From assembly GCA_017508135.1 (NCBI GenBank), contig JAFVZN010000019.1, positions 1 to 64,000 on the forward strand: a stretch of DNA of 64,000 nucleotides. The letters run 5' to 3'. The stretch comes from Lentisphaeria bacterium (GTDB lineage Bacteria > Verrucomicrobiota > Lentisphaeria > Victivallales > Victivallaceae). The position numbers and the translations under genes were made by a program. The notes below the pieces were generated by a model. That model did no database searches, was not told the DNA's origin, and was given only the letters and a program-made list of their open reading frames with translations. The first letter of the stretch is position 1; every line of letters starts with the position of its first letter. Shown piece by piece: positions 23,377-33,322 of the stretch.

Positions 23377-26300
23377 TTAATCATCGATATCCATTGTGAT
23401 AGAACACGCTCCGGATGATATCTCAAACTTGAAGTAATATACTCCCCGTTTCCACTCATCGAGTTCAAAATAGGTATCGCTGAATACCTCCGCTTTTCCG
23501 TCCGGAGTGTACATTGTCATGGTGACCGTCTCCGGGATATAACCGATTTTGAGCGTTTCGTCAGAATCAAGTTTGCGGGTGTCGGCTTTGACCCAATCCA
23601 CGGTGTCGGCAAAGCCGTATTCTCCAATACTGTCAGCGTATTCCTGACTTGACAGCCAGATGTAGAAATGTGCATCATCACTTCCGGTATCAAAGGTGGC
23701 GGCTCCGGCGCGGGTGTTGTCTTTCAACTCCTCTTCCCGGGAGGTGAAGCCGCGTCCGGAGCAGATCAGATCGATCCCGGCGGCTTTAAACACTTCAAGC
23801 GTGGCTTCATCCGGAGTTTCGGTAAATGCCCACGTTCCGGAACCGGTCACTTTTTCCAATCCGGAAATCGTATCGGCAATTAAAGTACCGTTCATGTTCA
23901 GCGTGTCATGACCGTCACCGAAATCAATATTTCCACATTCAAAGTTGTTGATGGAAAATTCATCATTGCCATCTCCAAAGTTGATGTAACCGAAATAACT
24001 GTTTTCACTGTTTTTGTGTTTCACCTCAAAGGTGTCGTTTCCTGCTCCCATATTGACTTCGAAGATTTTTAAATCTTCAACGATCGCACCTTCAATGATA
24101 AATTTGTCATCGCCGTTTCCGAAGTCAAGGAGTTGCGTATCTTCGATGCCATCAGCATTTGCGTTGATTTGCAGCAGATCGTTGCTGTCTCCCATCAGAA
24201 TATATGCCGATTCCAAGTCGCCGTTTTTGCCGACAATTATGGAGTCGTTACCGGCTCCCATGTCGATGGTTCCATCGAAATAGTCTCCATCTTCACCATA
24301 CAGATAAAGATGGGTCTCTATGGAATGGGATTCCAGAATTATCTTGTCGTTGCCATTGCCGAGGAAGATTCCGCGACCGACCCCGCTGTAACGTCCGGCG
24401 GCACAGGTGATGACATCATCGCCGTCAGTGCCGACGATTTCTTCATTCAACTTATTGCCGGCTTTGAACTTGCTGTGAACATATTTATCTTCGGAGATCC
24501 ACCAATCTTTATCGTAGTTGCCTTCGTATTTATCATCCCACTTGTCCTGCCAGGCATCGACCGTGCTGTGAGTGACATTGAGCAGAGTCATTTTGAGCGG
24601 AGTGATAAATTCGTTTGCGGAGATGGAATATCCGGCATCTCCTCCCTTTTTGGCGTTGGTCGACTGAATGGAGATATAATATTCCCCATCGGAGCTCAAC
24701 GCCAGTTTTTTGGTGGAAATGGAAGTTCCGGCTTTGACGGCGGTCGTCTGCAATGTCTTCACTTTGCCGTTGACGATCTGGTATATCACCACCTTCACCG
24801 CATCGGTCGCGGCGACATGGAAGGCGGCATCCATATCTTTTCCGACTGAAAATTTATAATAGTCGAACTCATCACCGTAACCGACCCAGCACGCTTCTCC
24901 GTCAAGCAGCAATCCATCTCCTGCGCCGATGGAGCCGATATCTTCGATTTCTGTATTGAAAACTTTTACTTTTTTGTCATAGAGCCAATCGTTACTGCCG
25001 TCATCGCCTCTGGTGTAGAAGAGAGTGCCGGCATTGACTGAAATGGTGTAATCGGCATTACCTCCCTTTTTGGCATTGGTCGACTGCACACCGATATAAT
25101 AGGTTCCGGCATCGAGGAGCAAACCTTTGGTCAATGCGGTGTAATCGTCCGCGCCTTTCGCCTTTTTGAGCGTGGTGCTCTGGCGCGATTTAAGAGAGTA
25201 TGTGGTGACCCCGCCTTTTGAGGTTTTTTCATTCAGAGAATAGATGACGAACTTTGCCGCATCTCCGGAAGTGATATCAAAGCTCAATTTGGCGGCATCC
25301 TCAAGGGTGATGGAAATATGATCCCAAGTGTCGCCGTAACCGACCCAATCCGAAAGGATTTCTGCCGTATCCGCATTTATGGTCACATTTTTGCCCACAC
25401 TGCCATTGGCTCCGGCAGTTTTTACATCGTTCCAATCATCGCTGTTGTCGCCTCCGGTGTAGAAGACAGTGTCGGCATTGACCGAAATCGTGTAATCGGC
25501 ATCGCCTCCCTTTTTGGCATTGGTCGACTGCACTCCGATATAGTAGGTTCCGGCATCGAGGAGCAAACCTTTGGTCAATGCGGTATAATCGACTGCGCCT
25601 TTTGCCTTTTTGAGCGTGGTGCTTTGACGCGACTTCAACGAATAGGTTGTGACACCTTGGGAATTTTTCTCATTCAGAGAGTAGATGACGAACTTTGCCG
25701 CATCGTCGGAAGATATATCAAAGCTCAATTTTGCGGCACTCTCAAGAGTGAACTCAAAGTAGTCAAATTCATCATCTTTACCGGCTTTGCCTGAAACGAC
25801 TTCTCCGGGAGCAGTGATGGTTCCGAGCTTTCCTACCGCACCTGCGCTACCTGCAGTTTTCATATCGCTCCAATTGTTGCCGTCGTCGCTGGTTGTTACA
25901 TTTGATATAAGAGTGATATCGGAGGTGACGGGGGTGTTGAAGTCGACCTCTATTCCCGGAAGATACTCCTGATCTATCCTGTCTGCATCTTCGTAGTAAC
26001 AAACGAGTCTGCCTTTTGCATCGGTCGTGAATTCGACATCTTCAACAGATTCAATAACTTTGGTATAAGTTTTGATAATGTTGCCGGAAGTGATTTCATG
26101 GATGACGATGGTTGCCCGGGGATCGGTGATATCATCTGACTCATCCTGCAGTTTGAAGCAGAGGCAGTTCCCGATTCTGGAGTCGAAAAATTCGTTTGAA
26201 TCGAGCCTGATTCCGGCAACGCCGCTCCAGATGGTAACTTCCTGTGAAGATACTTTGCCGGTCTTGCTGTCAAAGAAGAAGTATTGCACGGCAACGGAAC

Positions 26301-27351
26301 CGGCTTCTCCGGCTTCAAGAACTTCGACCATTTCCCCTTCTGCGTTCCGGGCGAAGCTGTGGACCAGCATATCATTGAACAGCGGACACTCGCCAATGGA
26401 TATATTGTATGCCAGCACCTGTTTCCCGGTGGCTATGGAGAATACGCCATCGGCGTTGATGTAGTAGTGGTCGGAGATGTAGTAAACTTCCTTGTCCGTC
26501 TCCCGGACGACGATGAGTTTATCGCCGGCGCAGTCCCATTTATAGATGGTGTTGCCCCAATAGAGATAATCGGTATCCGGATTGGCTTCAGAAGTCAACA
26601 TCCACGGCTCGGTGAAGAGCTTGTAGTTCCACTTGCCGTTTTCATATTCGTAAATTCCGCCGCAGGTGGAAAGGATGTTTTTGCCCAGATAAAATTCGCC
26701 GTCAAAACCGCCGAACGCCGCCGAAACCGAAAAGGCATATCCGCCCTCCTGCGCGCACTCCCAGGTGTTTTCATTGCCGCTGTGCGGACCGCAAACGGAA
26801 AAATATGCATCCTTGCCACCGGTGATGATCTTGCCGATCTCGGAGGTTTTAACGCCGTGTTCATAAGTCGTTTCAATATAGGCGACCTTATGGTTTCGGG
26901 AAGAGGTGCGATAGGAAGTTTGGGCATCTTCGTCATCGAAATCATCAAAATCCGGGTTTACAAAATAGGATTTTTCGCTGGTGGTGATGACGTTGCCGTT
27001 GGCATCGAGGGCGGTGACTTCCCAGAGATATTCTCCGTTGGCGAGATGGAATTCTGCTTCGCAGGAGGTCACATTTTTGGAGGCGACCAGTTTACCGCTC
27101 TTTTTGGCATAGATGCTGACTTTAAAACTTGCCGCCGTGCTGCTGTTGTCATCAAGATGATCTTGCATATAGGTGTACTTGGCAAGTTTCTGATAATATT
27201 CGTTGTTGTCATCGTGATCTTCCGGAACTCCCGGATGGACGGGGAGTTCGCTTACCCACGCATCGGTCGTCCATTGGAAACGGAAGTTGTCGTTGCCGTC
27301 GGTGAAATATAAATCAGCCAGATAAAGCATATTTTTTGTGGAGAACGACAT
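23377..27351 (-). CDS. Large RTX-like/PPC-repeat protein, probably exported
   Basis: A 1324-residue acidic protein without an N-terminal signal peptide (MSFSTKNMLYLADLYFTDG). After a unique 500-residue N-terminal half come three repeats like the bacterial pre-peptidase C-terminal domain (DEFDYFEFTLESAAKLSFDI ... GTYYIGVQSTNAKKGG), encoded at about 25.8-25.5, 25.35-25.0 and 24.9-24.6 kb. Next is an RTX-like run of calcium-binding nonapeptide-type motifs (GNGNDKI, GAGNDSI, GNGDDKF, GAGNDTF, GDGNDEF, GDGHDTL) at about 24.4-23.9 kb and a beta-rich C-terminus. Absence of a signal plus RTX repeats suggests type I secretion; surface or adhesin function is inference. Fourteen bases separate it from the DUF4838 gene upstream. 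Confidence 0.85.
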   Translation of the reverse strand: MSFSTKNMLYLADLYFTDGNDNFRFQWTTDAWVSELPVHPGVPEDHDDNNEYYQKLAKYTYMQDHLDDNSSTAASFKVSIYAKKSGKLVASKNVTSCEAEFHLANGEYLWEVTALDANGNVITTSEKSYFVNPDFDDFDDEDAQTSYRTSSRNHKVAYIETTYEHGVKTSEIGKIITGGKDAYFSVCGPHSGNENTWECAQEGGYAFSVSAAFGGFDGEFYLGKNILSTCGGIYEYENGKWNYKLFTEPWMLTSEANPDTDYLYWGNTIYKWDCAGDKLIVVRETDKEVYYISDHYYINADGVFSIATGKQVLAYNISIGECPLFNDMLVHSFARNAEGEMVEVLEAGEAGSVAVQYFFFDSKTGKVSSQEVTIWSGVAGIRLDSNEFFDSRIGNCLCFKLQDESDDITDPRATIVIHEITSGNIIKTYTKVIESVEDVEFTTDAKGRLVCYYEDADRIDQEYLPGIEVDFNTPVTSDITLISNVTTSDDGNNWSDMKTAGSAGAVGKLGTITAPGEVVSGKAGKDDEFDYFEFTLESAAKLSFDISSDDAAKFVIYSLNEKNSQGVTTYSLKSRQSTTLKKAKGAVDYTALTKGLLLDAGTYYIGVQSTNAKKGGDADYTISVNADTVFYTGGDNSDDWNDVKTAGANGSVGKNVTINADTAEILSDWVGYGDTWDHISITLEDAAKLSFDITSGDAAKFVIYSLNEKTSKGGVTTYSLKSRQSTTLKKAKGADDYTALTKGLLLDAGTYYIGVQSTNAKKGGNADYTISVNAGTLFYTRGDDGSNDWLYDKKVKVFNTEIEDIGSIGAGDGLLLDGEACWVGYGDEFDYYKFSVGKDMDAAFHVAATDAVKVVIYQIVNGKVKTLQTTAVKAGTSISTKKLALSSDGEYYISIQSTNAKKGGDAGYSISANEFITPLKMTLLNVTHSTVDAWQDKWDDKYEGNYDKDWWISEDKYVHSKFKAGNKLNEEIVGTDGDDVITCAAGRYSGVGRGIFLGNGNDKIILESHSIETHLYLYGEDGDYFDGTIDMGAGNDSIIVGKNGDLESAYILMGDSNDLLQINANADGIEDTQLLDFGNGDDKFIIEGAIVEDLKIFEVNMGAGNDTFEVKHKNSENSYFGYINFGDGNDEFSINNFECGNIDFGDGHDTLNMNGTLIADTISGLEKVTGSGTWAFTETPDEATLEVFKAAGIDLICSGRGFTSREEELKDNTRAGAATFDTGSDDAHFYIWLSSQEYADSIGEYGFADTVDWVKADTRKLDSDETLKIGYIPETVTMTMYTPDGKAEVFSDTYFELDEWKRGVYYFKFEISSGACSITMDIDD

Positions 27352-27365
27352 TATCTTACTCCTTA

Positions 27366-30185
27366 TCAGCGTTTCATGGTTTTGTTGTATTCCAGAATAT
27401 TTTCCAAAACAGAAACCTTTTCTTTGAGATCACCCATGAGTACGACCATACCTTTGCCCAGCGGACGGACGGCAAGGATGGGCTTTTCTTCGCCGGAACG
27501 GGTGCGCTGTTTGGCGAGGACGGTCCACTTTTCGGGGAACTTGAATGTGAATGTGCCGCTGGGAGTGTGCCAGATGGCGCGTTTCAGATCGTTCGGGGTG
27601 GAGATGACCTTTTCCGGAGAGAACCAGGTCGGTTTGCGGAGGGAACCGGCATCCTCCTTGAATGATACGGCAAAGGTCGGGTCTTTCAACTGCCGGTCAA
27701 GTTTGTCCACCCAGAAGTAACTGTCGAAAACAACGACCGCTCCCGCGTTGACTGCAGGAAGAAGTTTGTCATGATAAAAGGAGAGCGGAAGCTGGTTTTT
27801 GTAGGTTTCAATAACGATGACTTTGCTGTCGGTGAGGTCGGCTTTTACCGCACCTTCTGCGCCGGTGTATTTGCGGAACTGCCAGCCGCGTTGGAGATAG
27901 GAACGCTGCTCTTTGTCAAAACGTCCGCCTCCGGCAAGGGCAGGGGAGGCGATCCAGCTTAAACGGCGTTCCGGAGTGGATTTCCCGGAGAAGACCAGCG
28001 TTGCCGCCTGACCGAGGTCCTGATGGGACGGCGCGGGGAAACCGCTTGCGACGGGTTTGCTGTTGCGGATAATGACCAGCTTCCACTGACTGCCGGGGCG
28101 GGGCTTTACGCCGAAAGATTTGAACGGCAGCGTGATCTCCATTATCCAGCGATCCTGATAGAAAGTGGTTTTGCCGCTCCAATTTGCGTTCCACTTGCCA
28201 TCCATGCCGATGCCGTCGTAAGTGCCTCCGGCGAGGTTGACACAAAGTTGACGGTGGAGAGTTCCGTCATTGAAGTCGATAAACATTTCCACCATATCAT
28301 CGTTCCACAAATTGACATCTTTTCCGGTTTTGCCTTTGCGGATGTTTTTCATATCAGGTTCGGAGGCATCGACTTGGATATGGAGCGCATCGGCGGTGTA
28401 ATAGATACGCATATTGGTGGCAAGCGGAGAAATATTTTTCCTGTTGGGCTTGCCGGTGAATTTGAAAGTTCCGAGTTTGGCAAATCCATCGTTCCCTTTC
28501 AGCAGCGGCAGATTGATTACTACCGCATTGCTGTTGGCAATGTTGTATTCGTTGACCCAGGCGTTGAAGAGTGCGGCTTCAAAGTCGATCTCCTGCATCT
28601 GACGGGGAGAAACGCCGGATGCAGCTTTCGCCTTTTTGAACTGGGCTTGGGCAAACTTTATCATCTTCGGGGTTATCAGTCTGGCGGCGGCACCGCCGGG
28701 GGAGGCTCCGAAGTATGAAAGATGCAGCGGCATTTTGTCCCATGCCTGAGCCATGGCGGTGTGATAAAGTTTCATCGCTTCCGCGCCGCCGCCGTAAAGG
28801 TATTTGCACCAGTCGTTGAGAATGTCATCGATTTTTTCGTCAGCGTTCCACATCAGACGGGCGTAGATATAATTGGAGAGGCGTTGCGCCAGCTGTTTCT
28901 GCTTGAGGCGGGGAACATTGTTCCGCATATTGACACCGAGTTCGGTTTTGATACGGACCAGTTTCATGTCGCGGAACAAGCTCATTTCGTCGGCGATCAT
29001 GTTCCAGAACGGCAGATACATCGGAACTTTGAATACGTCAAATTCATAACCGTAAAGTCCCATGGGGGCTTTGCTCTGCCACTGGCGCAGGATTGCCATG
29101 GAACCGGCGTTGATCTTGCATTTGGGGTCGTTGAGTTTGTGGACGTAACAGCGGTTGTACTGGCAGTACTCCACATATTCCAGATACTTGACCGGACGTT
29201 CCGGTACGGCGCGGTACTCCTGATAAGCGATGCCGCCGAAGAGGATATCCGGATGATGTTTGCGGATGGCTTCGATCACTCTGGCATAAAATTCGTACCA
29301 GCGGGAAGATTTATCTTTGATGACACAGCACTTGTCACATTCACAGCGGGGAACGATGTCTGCCGGGAAGCTGTTCAGCATGTTGAAGCCGCGCTTTTTG
29401 ATGATATCAAGATGCTTCTTTACGATATAGTCGAAGAATTCCGGATTGCTCCAGCATCCGGCGTAACCGGACTTTTCCCGTTTGTCGTTGATGAGTGAAA
29501 AAAGTTCCGGTTTGGTGTCAAAGAGCTTGCGGTCAACGCTGACCCAGTGCTGACCGTCAAGTTTGTAAAATCCGGCTTTGTCGCGGATCTTCGGCGTGCG
29601 GGAACCGCCGTTCATCAAATTGCGCGCCAGCCAGATCTCTGTGGGAACATGATAATGCATCCCGCACGGTGTCATCTCGCGGAAACGGAAACTGGGCGCA
29701 CTGCTGTAATCCAGTTCCGGGAGTTGATACACTGCGCGTTTGATGATGAATTCGCCATCATCTCCGGGCCAGAACCAGCGGCAGCCCAGCTGCTTTTGCA
29801 AAAAGGTATAAACGGCATACAACGCGCCGCGCGGATTGTTTCCGGCAAGATAAAGTTTTTTCCCCATGGTTTTTACGGTCAGCATTTCGGTATTGCCCGG
29901 TTTCAGCCGGAGGAGGGCGGCGTTCTTTTTGACGGCGGGGGAAGTGGCAGGCGAACCGATGATGATGGAGTTTTCTTCCGGCGCATCGGAGGCGGCAATG
30001 GCGATTTTTACTCCGGAAATCTTGTGCAGAAAGGTTTGCAGTTCTTCTGCGGCGTAACGTTCTGCCGCATCGGCTTTTTCCGGAATGACGATTTTCCATG
30101 CGCTTTTGCCGTTGTCAAACAGCGGTGCAGCTCCTGAGAGTGATATTCCCAGACACAATGCCAGAAAGCAGAATAAATTTTTCAT
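27366..30185 (-). CDS. Secreted DUF4838-type glycosidase with CBM9-like domain
   Basis: A 939-residue protein with a signal peptide (MKNLFCFLALCLGISLSGA). The N-terminal domain (IVIPEKADAAERYAAEELQTFL ... IIIGSPAT) is the GH67/GH20-like alpha/beta domain, the middle is DUF4838-like (CGMHYHVPTE, NPEFFDYIVKKHLDIIK, CECDKC near residue 282, ADEMSLFRDMK), then a CBM9-like module (FAKLGTFKFTG ... DMVEMFIDFNDGTLHRQLCVN) and a C-terminal ThuA-like segment (VVVFDSYFWVDKL ... LGKGMVVLMGDL). Activity on a uronic acid-containing or N-acetylated glycan is plausible but unproven. Co-transcribed with the RTX/PPC gene. Confidence 0.8.
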   Translation of the reverse strand: MKNLFCFLALCLGISLSGAAPLFDNGKSAWKIVIPEKADAAERYAAEELQTFLHKISGVKIAIAASDAPEENSIIIGSPATSPAVKKNAALLRLKPGNTEMLTVKTMGKKLYLAGNNPRGALYAVYTFLQKQLGCRWFWPGDDGEFIIKRAVYQLPELDYSSAPSFRFREMTPCGMHYHVPTEIWLARNLMNGGSRTPKIRDKAGFYKLDGQHWVSVDRKLFDTKPELFSLINDKREKSGYAGCWSNPEFFDYIVKKHLDIIKKRGFNMLNSFPADIVPRCECDKCCVIKDKSSRWYEFYARVIEAIRKHHPDILFGGIAYQEYRAVPERPVKYLEYVEYCQYNRCYVHKLNDPKCKINAGSMAILRQWQSKAPMGLYGYEFDVFKVPMYLPFWNMIADEMSLFRDMKLVRIKTELGVNMRNNVPRLKQKQLAQRLSNYIYARLMWNADEKIDDILNDWCKYLYGGGAEAMKLYHTAMAQAWDKMPLHLSYFGASPGGAAARLITPKMIKFAQAQFKKAKAASGVSPRQMQEIDFEAALFNAWVNEYNIANSNAVVINLPLLKGNDGFAKLGTFKFTGKPNRKNISPLATNMRIYYTADALHIQVDASEPDMKNIRKGKTGKDVNLWNDDMVEMFIDFNDGTLHRQLCVNLAGGTYDGIGMDGKWNANWSGKTTFYQDRWIMEITLPFKSFGVKPRPGSQWKLVIIRNSKPVASGFPAPSHQDLGQAATLVFSGKSTPERRLSWIASPALAGGGRFDKEQRSYLQRGWQFRKYTGAEGAVKADLTDSKVIVIETYKNQLPLSFYHDKLLPAVNAGAVVVFDSYFWVDKLDRQLKDPTFAVSFKEDAGSLRKPTWFSPEKVISTPNDLKRAIWHTPSGTFTFKFPEKWTVLAKQRTRSGEEKPILAVRPLGKGMVVLMGDLKEKVSVLENILEYNKTMKR

Positions 30186-30241
30186 TTTTGCTCCTTATAA
30201 ACTTATATTGATCATAGTTCATTTTTTCCGATATTTGTTAT

Positions 30242-30270
30242 ACTATAACACCGTGAAAACTTTTATGCAA
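30242..30270 (-). promoter_or_regulatory. Promoter of the DUF4838-RTX operon
   Basis: Minus strand TTGCAT (30270-30265), 17-bp spacer, TATAGT (30247-30242). Divergent from the sugar-acid operon promoter. Confidence 0.45.
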
Positions 30271-30324
30271 TAGTTTTATCGTAAAAGATGTTGATTTTTT
30301 TTTACAGTCTCCCGGTTGACGGAC

Positions 30325-30352
30325 TTGCTTTTTTGCTGATTGAGTTTATATT
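30325..30352 (+). promoter_or_regulatory. Promoter of the sugar-acid catabolic operon
   Basis: TTGCTT (30325-30330), 16-bp spacer, TATATT (30347-30352), 43 bp before the kinase start. Confidence 0.55.
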
Positions 30353-30394
30353 AATCACGACCTGTTTTCAACACAAATATGGAGTTGTTGTCTT

Positions 30395-31495
30395 ATGAAA
30401 AATTACTGTGTCGCCGCGTTCGGAGAGGTGATGCTCCGCCTCTGTCCCGCCGGAAAAAAGCGTTTCGCCCAGACGCTCCCCGGAACTTTGGAAGCCACCT
30501 TCGGCGGCGGTGAAGCCAATGTCTGCGCTTCGATCGCCATGCTCGGAGGTAACAGCCGCTACCTGACCGCCCTTCCTGATAACCCCGTCGCCCGGGCGTT
30601 TGCCGCCCAGTTGCGCGGAATGGGGTGTGATGTCAGCTGTATCAACTTTGCCAAAACCGGACGGATGGGCGTCTATTATGCGGAACACGGTTCCAATATG
30701 CGCGGTTCCAACGTGGTCTACGACCGCGATTTTTCCACGATCTCGCTTCTGGCTCCGGAAGATTATGATTTTGCAGCCATGCTGGACGGAGTTACCCATT
30801 TGCACGTTACCGGCATCACTCCGGCACTCAGTGCCAACGCCTTTGCTTCAACGCTGGCGGCGGTCAAGTGCGCTTCGGAAAAAGATATCACCGTTTCGGT
30901 TGATCTCAACTACCGCAAAAAACTTTGGAACTGGGAAGATGGGACCGCCAAAAACGTTCTCGCCGGCAGGTGTATGGCTGAAATCGTCCGATTTGCCGAC
31001 ATCATTATCGGCAATGAAGAAGATGCCGCCGATGTCTTCGGTATCCATGCTCCCGATACCGCGATCGATGCCGGTGTCTTGAATATTTCCGGTTACAAAT
31101 GTGTGGCGGCGGCGTTGTCCGAACGCTTCCCCAAAGCGAAATATGTCGCCATCACTCTGCGGGAAAGCATCTCTGCCGATCACAACAACTGGGGCGGAAT
31201 GCTCTACGACTGCGCGGCAAAAGAGGCGTTCTTTGCGCCGCTTGACGGCGAAGGAAGTTACACTCCCTACCAGATAAAAGATATCGTTGACCGTTTCGGC
31301 GGCGGAGATTCTTTCTGCGCCGGTTTGATCTTTGCCTTCAATTCTGAAAAGTATTCCGCTCCGGCTGATGCCATCCGCTTTGCCGTGGCATCCAGCGCAC
31401 TCAAGCACACTATCCCGGGCGATTACAACTTCTCCTCTTTGTCCGAAGTCGAAAGTTTGATGAAAGGTTCTGCATCCGGGAGGGTACAGCGATGA
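30395..31495 (+). CDS. kdgK: PfkB-family 2-dehydro-3-deoxygluconate/galactonate kinase
   Basis: A 366-residue ribokinase-fold kinase. AFGEVMLRLCP at the start, FGGGEANVCASIAMLGG (signature 1 region) and DRFGGGDSFCAGLIF with the catalytic Asp (signature 2, near residue 300) identify PfkB sugar kinases, and the N-terminus fits KdgK. With the next two genes it forms a dehydratase-kinase-aldolase route that yields pyruvate and glyceraldehyde 3-phosphate. Because the dehydratase looks like DgoD, the substrate is probably 2-keto-3-deoxy-galactonate. Its stop overlaps the aldolase start by four bases. Confidence 0.85.
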   Translation: MKNYCVAAFGEVMLRLCPAGKKRFAQTLPGTLEATFGGGEANVCASIAMLGGNSRYLTALPDNPVARAFAAQLRGMGCDVSCINFAKTGRMGVYYAEHGSNMRGSNVVYDRDFSTISLLAPEDYDFAAMLDGVTHLHVTGITPALSANAFASTLAAVKCASEKDITVSVDLNYRKKLWNWEDGTAKNVLAGRCMAEIVRFADIIIGNEEDAADVFGIHAPDTAIDAGVLNISGYKCVAAALSERFPKAKYVAITLRESISADHNNWGGMLYDCAAKEAFFAPLDGEGSYTPYQIKDIVDRFGGGDSFCAGLIFAFNSEKYSAPADAIRFAVASSALKHTIPGDYNFSSLSEVESLMKGSASGRVQR

Positions 31496-32097
31496 AAGCC
31501 CGATTTGAAAAACTTATGCAGCAGTGCCCCGTCGTTGCCATCCTGCGCGGATTGACCACGCCGGAAGTTCCGGCTGTCTGTGATGCGCTTTATGCCGCCG
31601 GAATAAGGGTGTTGGAAATTCCGCTCAACTCCCCCGATCCGTTCAACAGCATCGCCGCCGCAGTGAAGTATTGCGCTGACCGGATGACCGTCGGAGCCGG
31701 GACCGTTCTGACTCCGGAGGATGTTCAGCGCGTCCACGCTTCCGGAGGAGAGTTTATTGTTTCCCCCAATACGGATGCTGACGTCATCAAAGAAACCAAA
31801 CGTCTGGGGATGATCTCGGTTCCCGGATTTTTCACCGCCAGTGAAGCCTTTGTTGCTCAGGCCGCCGGAGCCGATTATCTCAAACTCTTCCCGGCGATAC
31901 TTGGTCCCGCCTATGTCAAAGACCTCAAAGCAGTCATCAAGCTGCCGATCCTGGCGGTCGGCGGTGTGAATGCCGATAACGCTGCCGACTTTATGAAGGT
32001 CTGCTGCGGTCTCGGTATCGGTTCAGCAATATACAAAGCCGGACGCAGTGCCGCTGAAGTCGAAACGTGCGCCCGTCAGGTCATCGCTTCTCTCTAA
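31492..32097 (+). CDS. KDPG/KDPGal aldolase
   Basis: A 201-residue class I aldolase of the Eda/DgoA family. It has PVVAILRG, IRVLEIPLNSPD with the catalytic Glu, VGAGTVLTPEDV, FIVSPNTDADVI, and the Schiff-base Lys in ADYLKLFPA near residue 129; VGGVNADNAADFM binds phosphate. It cleaves 2-keto-3-deoxy-6-phospho-(galacto/gluco)nate to pyruvate and glyceraldehyde 3-phosphate. Context favours the galactonate form. Translationally coupled to the kinase (ATGA overlap). Confidence 0.93.
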   Translation: MKARFEKLMQQCPVVAILRGLTTPEVPAVCDALYAAGIRVLEIPLNSPDPFNSIAAAVKYCADRMTVGAGTVLTPEDVQRVHASGGEFIVSPNTDADVIKETKRLGMISVPGFFTASEAFVAQAAGADYLKLFPAILGPAYVKDLKAVIKLPILAVGGVNADNAADFMKVCCGLGIGSAIYKAGRSAAEVETCARQVIASL

Positions 32098-32119
32098 TGA
32101 ATATAAGGACGTGTGAATT

Positions 32120-33268
32120 ATGAAGATCACCAAAATCGAACTTTTTAAAGTCGCCCCCCGCTGGCTCTTTCTGAAAACATCCACCGATGAAGGTATCGTC
32201 GGCTGGGGTGAACCGGTCATCGAAGGACGCGCGGATACCGTGGCGGCGGCAGTGAAGGAACTTTCTCCTTACATCATCGGTCGTGACCCCAAAGATGTCG
32301 AAGATATCTTTCAGGTGCTTTACCGCGGAGGATTTTACCGTGGCGGTCCGGTGCTGACCAGTGCCATTTCCGGTATCGAACAAACTTTGTGGGATATCCG
32401 GGGCAAAGCTCTGGGTGTTCCGGTTTACGATCTGCTCGGCGGTGCCGTGCGCGACAAAATCCAGGTTTACTGCTGGATCGGCGGTGACCGTCCGGATGAT
32501 ACCGCCGCCGCCGCCAGAGAAAAAGCCGCTCAGGGATATCACGCTGTAAAAATGAACGGTACAGCTGAACTTGATTACATCGACTCCTGGAGCAAGGTCG
32601 AAGCGGCGGTCAATCGGGTCGCCGCTATCCGCGATGCTCTGGGAAAAGAGTTCGGTATCGCCGTTGACTTCCACGGCCGTGTCCATCAGGCGATGGCTCG
32701 CGTGTTGATGAAAGAACTTGAACCTTATCACCTGATGTTTATCGAAGAACCGGTGCTGATCGAAAATATCGAAGCCTTCGCCGAATTGCGGCGGCATACT
32801 TCGACCCCGCTTGCCACCGGTGAACGCAACTTCACCCGGTGGGGATTCAAAGATATTCTCACCCGGGGCGTGGCTGATATCATCCAGCCTGACTTGTGTC
32901 ACGCCGGCGGCATCCTGGAAGTTCGCAAGATCGCCGCTATGGCGGAGTGTTTCGACGTTGCCGTTGCCCCCCATTGCCCGTTGGGACCGATCGCGTTCGC
33001 CGCCAGTTTGCAGCTCGATTACGGTACCCCCAACGCGGTCATTCAGGAACAATCTCTGGGTATCCACTACAATCAGGGTGCTGATTTGCTGGACTATCTG
33101 GCTGACCGCACGGTATTCAACTACAAAGACGGCAGTGTTTACCGTTCCGATGCTCCGGGACTTGGCATTGAGATCAACGAAGAGGTGGTCAAAGAAGCCG
33201 ATGCCAAAGGTCACGAGTGGAAAAATCCCATCTGGCGCACCGCTGACGGTGTCGTCGCGGAGTGGTAA
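32120..33268 (+). CDS. dgoD: D-galactonate dehydratase
   Basis: A 382-residue enolase-superfamily enzyme. It begins MKITKIELFKVAPRWLFLK, has ISGIEQTLWDIRGKALGVP, the metal ligands in VDFHGRV, FIEEP and ATGERN, and the catalytic HCPLGPIA and VIQEQSLG, all as in DgoD. It dehydrates D-galactonate to 2-keto-3-deoxygalactonate, the first step of the De Ley-Doudoroff pathway. Last gene of the operon; a strong terminator follows. No transporter or regulator is attached. Confidence 0.93.
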   Translation: MKITKIELFKVAPRWLFLKTSTDEGIVGWGEPVIEGRADTVAAAVKELSPYIIGRDPKDVEDIFQVLYRGGFYRGGPVLTSAISGIEQTLWDIRGKALGVPVYDLLGGAVRDKIQVYCWIGGDRPDDTAAAAREKAAQGYHAVKMNGTAELDYIDSWSKVEAAVNRVAAIRDALGKEFGIAVDFHGRVHQAMARVLMKELEPYHLMFIEEPVLIENIEAFAELRRHTSTPLATGERNFTRWGFKDILTRGVADIIQPDLCHAGGILEVRKIAAMAECFDVAVAPHCPLGPIAFAASLQLDYGTPNAVIQEQSLGIHYNQGADLLDYLADRTVFNYKDGSVYRSDAPGLGIEINEEVVKEADAKGHEWKNPIWRTADGVVAEW

Positions 33269-33322
33269 GCTCCTTTTACTTCGCGGACGGAGGGCGGCGC
33301 GCCTGCGGGCGTGCCGGTTTGA

